The translations under genes and the position numbers were made by a program. The notes below the pieces were generated by a model that made no database searches, was not told the origin of the DNA, and saw only the letters and a program-made list of their open reading frames with translations. A stretch of DNA of 5,966 nt from DASWHK01 sp036398215 (GTDB taxonomy: Bacteria; Acidobacteriota; UBA890), in contig DASWHK010000294.1 in NCBI GenBank assembly GCA_036398215.1, forward strand, positions 1 to 5,966, in the 5' to 3' direction. Positions 1 to 4,998 of the stretch are shown piece after piece (within the stretch, counting starts at the first letter, position 1; every line of letters begins with the position of its first letter).

Positions 1-966
1 GGTCAGCTCGTTCCATAGCCGCGACATGAGCTCGGGGTCCTTCAAGAGGTAGCCGATGTGGGTGGCGAGCACGCCGCGGGAGGCGACCGCCAGCCGCGCG
101 ACGTCAGCGCGCGGCATGTCCCGCCAGGTGCGCCACCACGAGAGCGGCTTCCACCAGCGCAGCTCGTAGCCGGCGAAGCCCGCCACCACGATGCGGCCGA
201 AGGGGGAGAGAAGGCCCATGCTGTCGCGAAACACCTGGCCGCCGACGACCTCGAGCACCACGTCGATACAGCGGCGAGGTTCTGTGTTCGCCGCGTCGTC
301 GCCTGCCGCGCCGCTGCTCGTCGCGCCGGTGCTCATCGCGACGCTCGCCGCACCCACGGCGGCCCGCACCCGATTGGCGAAGCCGGGCTCGCCGTAGCTG
401 ATCGCGGCATTGACGCCGAGGTCGCGCAGGGTTGCCAGCTTCGCCTCGCTGCCCGCCGCGCCGTAGACCGAGCAGCCGAAGGCCTTGGCGAGCTGCACCG
501 CGGCGGTGCCGACGCCGCCCGCCGCCGCCGTGATCAGGACACGATCGCCGGCTCGCAGCCGCGCCATCTCCATCAGGCCGACCCAGGCGGTCATGTAGTT
601 GACCGCGAAGGCGGCGTTCTCCGCCAGCGAATAGCCTTGCAGCGTCGGCAGCGCCTGCGTCGCCGGCACCACGGCGCGCTCGGCATAGCAGCCCGTTTGC
701 GCCCCGATGATCACCCGCTCGCCGACGCGCCGCTCATCGACGCCGGCGCCGACCGCCTCGATGCGGCCGCAGGCCTCCATGCCGAGCACATAGGGCAGCG
801 GCGGCGCCCAGCCGTACAGGCCCTTGCGCGACAGCACCTCGGCGTAGTTGACGCCGATTGCCTCGATGGCGACCGCGACCTGCCCCGCTGCCGCCGCCGG
901 TGCCGGCGCCTCCGCGACGCGCAGCACCTCCGGCCCCCCGTGACGTTGCAGCAGGACGGCCCTCAT
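1..966 (-). CDS. Zinc-independent MDR oxidoreductase, quinone oxidoreductase/VAT-1-like (3' partial)
   Basis: This is a medium-chain dehydrogenase/reductase that probably uses NADPH to reduce a quinone or enone-type substrate in the cytoplasm. 322 codons are present. By comparison with VAT-1-like proteins, roughly 50-60 C-terminal residues lie beyond the window. The N-terminal GroES-like domain (about 1-125) starts MRAVLLQRHGGPEVL and contains GVNYAEVLSRKGLY (38-51) and PYVLGMEACG (58-67). The Rossmann nucleotide-binding motif AAAGGVGTAAVQLAK is at 147-161. The zinc ligands of true alcohol dehydrogenases are not seen. The segment THIGYLLKDPELMSRL (302-317) resembles the matching stretch of VAT-1 proteins. 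An Ala/Ser/Gly-rich insertion of about 25 residues (about 208-231) precedes CIDVVLEVVGG (233-243), where relatives have only a short turn. ATG at 966 is the first usable start after an in-frame TAG some 13 codons upstream. The ribosome binding site is weak. It follows the aminotransferase gene by 73 bases on the same strand. The superfamily is secure; the substrate is unknown. Confidence 0.9.
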   Translation of the reverse strand, partial: MRAVLLQRHGGPEVLRVAEAPAPAAAAGQVAVAIEAIGVNYAEVLSRKGLYGWAPPLPYVLGMEACGRIEAVGAGVDERRVGERVIIGAQTGCYAERAVVPATQALPTLQGYSLAENAAFAVNYMTAWVGLMEMARLRAGDRVLITAAAGGVGTAAVQLAKAFGCSVYGAAGSEAKLATLRDLGVNAAISYGEPGFANRVRAAVGAASVAMSTGATSSGAAGDDAANTEPRRCIDVVLEVVGGQVFRDSMGLLSPFGRIVVAGFAGYELRWWKPLSWWRTWRDMPRADVARLAVASRGVLATHIGYLLKDPELMSRLWNELT

Positions 967-1039
967 TCGCTCGCTTTCGCGCCGAGACCTGCCCGCGTAC
1001 GGTGGCTACAGGCCCCGGCGTCCCGCCCCGATCGACCCC

Positions 1040-2194
1040 TCAGGCGGCCGCGGCGTTCGCGGCGGTCGGGAAGATCTCCCGGAACGCCGCCATGAAGCGC
1101 CGCATCTCGTCCTCGGTGCCCACCGATACCCGCAGGTGCTGGTCCATCGGCGAGAACGGGCGGCCGACCAGGACGTCGAAGCGCCGGAACTCCTGGGCCA
1201 CCTCGCGGACGTCGCGCTTGACGTCGACCATGAAGAAGTTGGTCTGCGAGGGGATCACGTCGTAGCCGTAGGCGCGCAGCTCGGCGATCGTCCACTCGCG
1301 GACCTTGATGTTGAGCGCCTTGACCCGCTCCTGCCCCTCGATGTCGCGCAGCGACGCCGCGCCGCCGAACTTCACCAGCACGTTCTGGCTGCCGGTCGAA
1401 AACGGGCTCATCTTGTCGATGATCTCGGCCGGCGCGACGCCGTAGCCGAGGCGCATGGCGGCGAGCCCGGCGATCTTCGAGAACGTCCGGGTGACGATCA
1501 CCGGCCGCCCCTCGAGCACGTAGGGGATCGAGGTGGCGTAGGCGGGGTCGTCGATGAAGTGGTGATAGGCCTCGTCGATGAGCACCGGCATGTCCGCCGG
1601 AATGCCGTCGAGCAGCCGCCGCACGTCGTTCGCGGGAACGACCACGCCGGTCGGGTTGTTCGGGTTGCACAGGTAGACGAAGCCGATCTCCGAGGCGCGC
1701 TGGTTGGCGACCTGGATCAGGTCGGGGATGTTCTGCGAGTAGTCGGCGTTGAGCGGCCGCAGGATGGCGTCGCCGCCGACCCGCCGCGCGTGCGAGTAGA
1801 CCGACCCGTACGACGGCTCGACGCCGAGGACCTTCTTGCCGCCGAGACAGAAGGTGGTGCCGACCACGTCGAGGATCTCGCCGGAGCCCGCCCCCATCAG
1901 GATGTTGTCGCGCTCCACGCCGTGCAGCGCCTGGATGCCCTCCATGAGGCCGCCGTCCGGAGTGCCGTAGCGGTTCGCCCACTCCCAGGCGGAGTTCATC
2001 GCCTGCATGACGACCTCCGACGGCCCGTACGGGTTCTCGTTGTTGTTGATCTTGGCGACGACGCTGAGATCGATTCCCCCGCCGCGCTGGAAGCGGCCGA
2101 TACGCGTGCGGGCAAGAAGCTCGGTCGGGCGAAGGCTCGCATAGCCGAGCCCGGCGGCGAGTCCACTGACGAGAGAACGGCGGCTGAGGCTCAT
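1040..2194 (-). CDS. HisC-family PLP aminotransferase with Tat-type leader
   Basis: This is a fold-type I pyridoxal-phosphate aminotransferase, 384 aa, closest in motif pattern to histidinol-phosphate aminotransferase. The motifs occur in family order: NNNENPYGPS (50-59), GAGSGEILD (101-109, PLP phosphate contact), CNPNNPTG (176-183), LIDEAYHHF (205-213, with D207 and Y210 contacting PLP), RTFSKIAGLAAMRLGY (236-251, with K240 the Schiff-base lysine and R248) and LRVSVGT (354-360, with R355 the likely carboxylate-binding arginine). The N-terminus MSLSRRSLVSGLAAGLGYAS has a twin arginine (R5-R6) followed by a weakly hydrophobic stretch, like a Tat signal; no clear AxA cleavage site follows, so it may be uncleaved. 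ATG 2194 is preferred because AGGAGG lies 4 bases upstream. A longer in-frame start at 2242 would fall inside the probable -10 element. Ordinary cytoplasmic HisC lacks such a leader, and no other histidine-biosynthesis gene is nearby, so a role in histidine synthesis is doubtful. The substrate is unknown. It is divergent from the kinase gene. Confidence 0.93.
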   Translation of the reverse strand: MSLSRRSLVSGLAAGLGYASLRPTELLARTRIGRFQRGGGIDLSVVAKINNNENPYGPSEVVMQAMNSAWEWANRYGTPDGGLMEGIQALHGVERDNILMGAGSGEILDVVGTTFCLGGKKVLGVEPSYGSVYSHARRVGGDAILRPLNADYSQNIPDLIQVANQRASEIGFVYLCNPNNPTGVVVPANDVRRLLDGIPADMPVLIDEAYHHFIDDPAYATSIPYVLEGRPVIVTRTFSKIAGLAAMRLGYGVAPAEIIDKMSPFSTGSQNVLVKFGGAASLRDIEGQERVKALNIKVREWTIAELRAYGYDVIPSQTNFFMVDVKRDVREVAQEFRRFDVLVGRPFSPMDQHLRVSVGTEDEMRRFMAAFREIFPTAANAAAA

Positions 2195-2198
2195 GGGT

Positions 2199-2204
2199 CC
2201 TCCT
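2199..2204 (-). promoter_or_regulatory. Ribosome binding site of the aminotransferase
   Basis: On the minus strand this reads AGGAGG, a perfect Shine-Dalgarno core, followed by ACCC and ATG at 2194. It decides the start of the aminotransferase: the reading frame stays open upstream to an ATG at 2242, but that start has no comparable site. Confidence 0.8.
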
Positions 2205-2240
2205 GCGGTGTTCGATGGGCCGAACGGGTCGGATCGCCGC

Positions 2241-2246
2241 ATTCTA
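2241..2246 (-). promoter_or_regulatory. Probable -10 element (TAGAAT) of the aminotransferase
   Basis: The minus strand reads TTAGAATGC; TAGAAT matches the sigma-70 -10 consensus at 5 of 6 positions in an otherwise very GC-rich stretch. It would place transcription start about 40 bases before ATG 2194. The -35 is poor: GTGAGT with an 18-base spacer keeps only the central TGA. The same hexamer precedes the DUF2339 gene. The call rests on sequence likeness alone. Confidence 0.4.
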
Positions 2247-2280
2247 ACGCCGGGACGCGCCGAAACTCACCCCCCGGGAG

Positions 2281-2305
2281 GGGTTCTTCGCGCACGGGAC
2301 GACAA
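2281..2305 (+). repeat. Imperfect direct repeat, copy 1
   Basis: This 25-base segment aligns without gaps to 2342-2366 with 21 matches. The first 15 bases, GGGTTCTTCGCGCAC, differ from copy 2 at one position only, and both copies end in GACAA. The copies are 61 bases apart (start to start), close to six helical turns, so a regulator could bind both on one DNA face. No regulator is identified, so an operator role is inference. Confidence 0.55.
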
Positions 2306-2341
2306 ACGGGCGCCATCCACCACACCATGCACTGTCGAGGC

Positions 2342-2366
2342 GGGTGCTTCGCGCACCGGGGGACAA
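2342..2366 (+). repeat. Imperfect direct repeat, copy 2, with internal dyad
   Basis: This is the second copy of the repeat at 2281-2305. It also contains a perfect 5-base inverted repeat, GGTGC (2343-2347) and GCACC (2353-2357), around TTCGC. That symmetry is broken in copy 1. It overlaps the weak -10-like GACAAT of the kinase side, so a protein bound here could affect kinase transcription; this is inference. Confidence 0.5.
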
Positions 2367-2440
2367 TGGGTGTGGCAGAATCGTCGTGACGGCGGGGGCC
2401 GCCGGGGACCCGGGTCGAGAGGGTCGAGCTCTGCTTTCTC

Positions 2441-2446
2441 AGGAGG
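2441..2446 (+). promoter_or_regulatory. Ribosome binding site of the hybrid sensor kinase
   Basis: AGGAGG lies 8 bases before ATG 2455, ideal spacing. It argues against the in-frame ATG at 2344, whose extra 37 codons encode a sequence without domain likeness. The ATG at 2447, directly after the site, is out of frame. Confidence 0.85.
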
Positions 2447-2454
2447 ATGGGACC

Positions 2455-4716
2455 ATGGGTCTGGTCGACGAGCTTCCCGGCATGGCGTATCGCTGTCGCA
2501 ATGACAGCGACTGGACGATGGAGTTCGTCAGCGCCGGGGCCGAGGAGCTGACGGGGTACGCGGCCGCTGCCCTGACGCGCAACGCCCAGGTCGCGTACGG
2601 AGATCTCATCCATCCTGACGATCGCCAGAGGGTCTGGACCGAGGTGCAGCGCGGTGTGCAGAGCGGCGACCGCTTCCAGATCACCTACCGGATCCGCACC
2701 GCATCCGGTGAGACCAAGTGGGTGTGGGAGCAGGGGCGGGGAGTGTTCTCCGATGACGGCGAGCTCGAGCACCTCGAAGGCTTCATCAGCGACGTCACGG
2801 AACAGAGACGGGCCGAGGAGCGCTTCCGGCGCGTCTTCGAGTCGTCGCCGATGGGCATGTACGTCTACGAGCTCGAGGCCGGCGGCCGGCTCGTCCTCAG
2901 GGCCGCGAACCCCGCCGCGGACCGGATCCTTGGAATCGAGCACGGTCCCCTGATCGGCCTGCCGATCGAGGAAGCCTTCCCCGGCCTCGAGGAAGGCGAG
3001 CTGCCCGACACCTTCCGGGCGTTGGCCGCCGAGGGTGGAACCTGGCACATGGGCGAGGTTCCTTATCAACAGGGCGCCATTGACGGCGTCTTCGACGTCC
3101 AGGCCTTCCAGACGCTCCCCGGGCAGATGGCGGTGATGTACCAGGACATCACGGAGCGCAAGCAAAACGAGCGGCAGCTCCGCAAGCTGTCGATGGCGGT
3201 CGAGCAGTCGGCGGGCAGCGTCATGATCACCGGCGTCGACGGCACCATCGAGTACGTCAACGCCTACTACGAGCAGCTCACCGGGTACGGGCGCGAGGAC
3301 GTGCTCGGCACCAAGCCGCGCCTCCTCAGGATCGAAGAGCAGGACGCCGCCTTCTATCGAGAGCTGTGGGAGACGATCACGTCGGGCGGGACCTGGCGAG
3401 GCGTTCTCGTCAACCGCAAGAAGGATGGGACGACCTACAGCGAAGAGCAGACGGTCAGCCCCATCTATGGCGACGCCGGCGAGATCGTCAACTTCGTCGC
3501 CGTCGGGCGAGACATCACCAAGGAGCTCGAGCTCGAGGCGCAAATGCGCCAGGCCCAGCGTCTGGAGTCGATCGGACGGCTCGTGGGGGGCATCGTCCAC
3601 GATTTCAACAACCTCTTGACGGCCGTGACCGGCTACTCGCAACTGCTGCTCAGGAACGAGAACCTGGATGAGCTGGCCAAGCGCGACCTGGAGCAGATCC
3701 TCGGGGCCGCGAACCGGGCCGCGGCGTTGACCCGGCAGCTTCTGGCCTTCAGCCGCAAACAGACGCTGGAGCTCAAGGTGCTGAGCCTCAACGACGTGGT
3801 CGAGGGGTTGACGAAGATGCTGGGACGCCTGGTCCGGGCGGACATCCAGCTTGTCACCAGGCTCGAGCCGGACCTGTGGAACCTGAAGGCCGACAGGGCG
3901 CAGCTCGAGCAGGTGCTGATGAACCTCGTTGTAAACGCCTCCGACGCGATGCCCGACGGCGGCACGCTGACCATCGCCACCGAGACCATGGCGCTCGACG
4001 AGCGATACGCCGAGATGCACCTGGAGGTAGAGCCCGGGCGATATGTCCTGTTGACGGTAAGCGACACCGGGATCGGCATGGACCGCAAGACCGCGTCGCG
4101 GGTCTTCGAGCCGTTCTTCACAACCAAGAAGGAGAAGGGGACCGGCCTCGGGCTATCGACGGTGTACGGAATCGTCAAGCAGCACGGTGGGCACATCTGG
4201 GTGTACTCCGAGCCCGGCCAGGGGACGACGTTCAAGATCTACCTCCCCCCGGTCGGTGGGCGGGAGGAGACAGCGACGGCTGCCGAAGACCGTATCGAAG
4301 TCCTTCAAGGCACGGAGACCGTCCTGCTGGTCGACGATGACGAGCAGATCCGCGAGCCGGTTCGACGGACGCTCGAGGCGTTCGGCTACACGGTGCTGGA
4401 ATCTGCGCGTCCGGAGGAGGCCCTCCAGCTCGCCGCCGCCCACGACGGTCAGATCCACCTGTTGCTTACCGACGTCGTCATGCCCGGGATGAGCGGCAAC
4501 GAGCTTGCAAAGCGATTCGCCGCCACTCACCCGCAGAGCACGACGCTCTTGATGTCCGGTCACACCGACGACACGCCCACGCTGCGGGCGGCGCTGCTGC
4601 CCGGCGCGGCCTTCTTGCGCAAGCCGTTCACGGCGACGGACCTCGCCCGCAAGGTCCGAGAGGTCTTGGATGCCGGCGCGGGCGGTTCGCTCGAGGTCCC
4701 TTCGGGGCCGGATTGA
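2455..4716 (+). CDS. Soluble hybrid sensor histidine kinase (PAS-PAS-PAS-HisKA-HATPase-REC)
   Basis: This 753-aa cytoplasmic two-component hybrid kinase has no signal peptide or membrane segment, so it senses an internal signal. Three PAS domains come first: about 5-118 (PAS_3-like, with HPDDR at 53-57 and DVTEQRR at 113-119), about 120-236 (FRRVFESSPMGMYVYE; ends DITERKQ) and about 245-357 (ends GRDITKE). None has the LOV flavin cysteine: the third reads GTKPRLL where LOV has the GRNCRFLQ-type motif. The H-box GGIVHDFNNLL (378-388) carries the phospho-acceptor H382. The ATPase domain shows the N-box NLVVNASDAMP (490-500, N494), G1 DTGIGMD (537-543), F-box FEPFFTTK (551-558) and G2 GTGLGLSTVYGIV (562-574). 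A C-terminal receiver domain (about 621-740) has the acidic cluster DDDE (627-630), phospho-acceptor D673 in LTDVVMPGMSG, S701 and K723 in RKPF. All catalytic residues look intact. No HPt domain is fused, so D673 either feeds back on the kinase or passes phosphate to an HPt encoded elsewhere. The architecture is secure; the signal and target are unknown. Confidence 0.95.
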   Translation: MGLVDELPGMAYRCRNDSDWTMEFVSAGAEELTGYAAAALTRNAQVAYGDLIHPDDRQRVWTEVQRGVQSGDRFQITYRIRTASGETKWVWEQGRGVFSDDGELEHLEGFISDVTEQRRAEERFRRVFESSPMGMYVYELEAGGRLVLRAANPAADRILGIEHGPLIGLPIEEAFPGLEEGELPDTFRALAAEGGTWHMGEVPYQQGAIDGVFDVQAFQTLPGQMAVMYQDITERKQNERQLRKLSMAVEQSAGSVMITGVDGTIEYVNAYYEQLTGYGREDVLGTKPRLLRIEEQDAAFYRELWETITSGGTWRGVLVNRKKDGTTYSEEQTVSPIYGDAGEIVNFVAVGRDITKELELEAQMRQAQRLESIGRLVGGIVHDFNNLLTAVTGYSQLLLRNENLDELAKRDLEQILGAANRAAALTRQLLAFSRKQTLELKVLSLNDVVEGLTKMLGRLVRADIQLVTRLEPDLWNLKADRAQLEQVLMNLVVNASDAMPDGGTLTIATETMALDERYAEMHLEVEPGRYVLLTVSDTGIGMDRKTASRVFEPFFTTKKEKGTGLGLSTVYGIVKQHGGHIWVYSEPGQGTTFKIYLPPVGGREETATAAEDRIEVLQGTETVLLVDDDEQIREPVRRTLEAFGYTVLESARPEEALQLAAAHDGQIHLLLTDVVMPGMSGNELAKRFAATHPQSTTLLMSGHTDDTPTLRAALLPGAAFLRKPFTATDLARKVREVLDAGAGGSLEVPSGPD

Positions 4717-4724
4717 GCCCTTCT

Positions 4725-4737
4725 CGCGGCGCGCGGT
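4725..4737 (+). repeat. 13-base exact direct repeat, copy 1
   Basis: CGCGGCGCGCGGT occurs here and again exactly at 4796-4808, 71 bases downstream. It is made only of C/G plus a final T, so chance repetition in GC-rich DNA is a real possibility. No function is assigned. Confidence 0.4.
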
Positions 4738-4795
4738 ATCTTTCGTGGCCGCCCCGCCTCATCGGGCCGGAGACGGACGTCACGCCCACGCGGCC

Positions 4796-4808
4796 CGCGG
4801 CGCGCGGT
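4796..4808 (+). repeat. 13-base exact direct repeat, copy 2
   Basis: This is the second copy of CGCGGCGCGCGGT (first at 4725-4737). The two copies flank a stretch rich in GGCC and CGGG. No terminal inverted repeat or target duplication suggests a mobile element. Confidence 0.4.
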
Positions 4809-4845
4809 TCTTACGCGACCTCCGAACTCGAATTATTTGCTTCAA

Positions 4846-4864
4846 CTGATGGCCGCCAGCGGCC
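4846..4864 (+). repeat. CTGATGGC repeat, copy 1, containing a 7+7 dyad
   Basis: The segment CTGATGGCCGCCAGCGGCC resembles 4880-4897 (CTGATGGCGCCGGCGGCC), about 34 bases downstream. Inside it TGGCCGC (4850-4856) and GCGGCCA (4859-4865) form a perfect inverted repeat with a 2-base centre. It could act as a DNA dyad, or as an RNA hairpin with a 6-bp stem and CCAG loop. Function is unknown. Confidence 0.4.
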
Positions 4865-4871
4865 AGACTCA

Positions 4872-4897
4872 GGCGCCCGCTGATGGCGCCGGCGGCC
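4872..4897 (+). repeat. CTGATGGC repeat, copy 2, with GGCGCC hairpin
   Basis: GGCGCC at 4872-4877 and GGCGCC at 4885-4890 can pair around the 7-base loop CGCTGAT. The right arm lies within the second CTGATGGC copy (4880-4897). No T-run follows, so it is not a standard rho-independent terminator. It may still form a structure past the kinase gene or in a leader transcript. Confidence 0.4.
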
Positions 4898-4925
4898 GGA
4901 TTCGCCCGCCCGCGAGCCATTCGCT

Positions 4926-4936
4926 CTGGTAACCAG
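4926..4936. promoter_or_regulatory. Palindrome CTGGTAACCAG, possible operator
   Basis: CTGGT and ACCAG form a perfect 5+5 dyad around a single A. Relative to TAGAAT at 4952-4957, the expected -35 position (about 4929-4934) falls inside this dyad, and no -35 consensus is visible there. A bound regulator would therefore contact the promoter. This is inference from position and symmetry only. Confidence 0.3.
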
Positions 4937-4951
4937 GGAGGCATTCGGCTT

Positions 4952-4957
4952 TAGAAT
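4952..4957 (+). promoter_or_regulatory. Probable -10 element (TAGAAT) of the DUF2339 gene
   Basis: TAGAAT within TTTAGAATCAG matches the -10 consensus at 5 of 6 positions in GC-rich surroundings. It lies 29 bases before the ribosome binding site at 4987-4993. No recognisable -35 is present. The same hexamer occurs in a similar position upstream of the aminotransferase. Confidence 0.4.
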
Positions 4958-4986
4958 CAGGCGGCGGGAGGACGACGTTCCGCGAC

Positions 4987-4993
4987 AAGGAGG
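4987..4993 (+). promoter_or_regulatory. Ribosome binding site deciding a TTG start
   Basis: AAGGAGG is followed by CTGTC and then TTG at 4999. The other in-frame candidates, TTG at 5008 and ATG at 5014, are 14 and 20 bases away, too far for efficient use. The site therefore favours the TTG start. Confidence 0.75.
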
Positions 4994-4998
4994 CTGTC

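Larger units (their letters stand above)
2195..2454. promoter_or_regulatory. Divergent intergenic region between aminotransferase and sensor kinase
   Basis: This 260-base region separates two divergently transcribed genes and must hold both their promoters. It contains the minus-strand TAGAAT element (2241-2246), two copies of an imperfect direct repeat (2281-2305 and 2342-2366), and weak plus-strand -10-like hexamers GACAAT (2362-2367) and CAGAAT (2376-2381). No convincing -35 accompanies either plus-strand hexamer. I see no small gene here. Confidence 0.6.
4717..4998. promoter_or_regulatory. Intergenic region with short repeats, dyads and a promoter-like site
   Basis: These 282 bases lie between two plus-strand genes, too far apart for a simple operon. 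In order they hold: an exact 13-base repeat (4725-4737, 4796-4808); a locally AT-rich patch at about 4823-4850 (GAATTATTTG core); two similar CTGATGGC segments with GC dyads (4846-4864, 4880-4897); an 11-base dyad (4926-4936); a TAGAAT hexamer (4952-4957); and the downstream gene's ribosome binding site. No hairpin is followed by a T-run, so no classical intrinsic terminator is visible for the kinase. I find no credible small gene. A minus-strand reading frame entering from the right is an antisense shadow of the DUF2339 gene. Confidence 0.5.

Noticed and set aside
58..1095. Plus-strand open frame of 345 codons opposite the oxidoreductase
   Set aside because: The minus strand encodes a clear MDR protein throughout. 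The plus-strand product is Arg/Ala/His-rich without domains.
963..1982. Minus-strand open frame of 339 codons in another frame of the aminotransferase gene
   Set aside because: The product is Arg/Gly/Pro/His-rich with no motif, as expected for an off-frame reading of high-GC coding DNA. Its apparent junction with the oxidoreductase start (ATGA at 966-963) is a coincidence of frames.
1136..2389. Plus-strand open frame of 417 codons opposite the aminotransferase
   Set aside because: It is antisense to a gene with every PLP motif intact. Its product is a biased Asp/Val/Arg/His-rich sequence with no family likeness, and it runs through the divergent promoter region.
2191..4020. Long open frame of 609 codons on the minus strand, opposite the kinase gene
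   Set aside because: The kinase on the plus strand has complete, ordered domains. In GC-rich DNA the antisense frame is often free of stops. The antisense product shows no recognisable domain and has the low-complexity, Leu/Val/Glu/Asp-rich look of a shadow.
4721..4815. Possible rho-independent terminator after the kinase gene
   Set aside because: GC-rich segments capable of pairing exist, but none is followed by a run of T. Termination may be factor-dependent; the sequence alone does not show it.
4717..4998. Possible small RNA or riboswitch in the 282-base gap
   Set aside because: Several hairpins are possible, but I recognise no riboswitch core or tRNA-like fold. The dyads are described as repeats instead.
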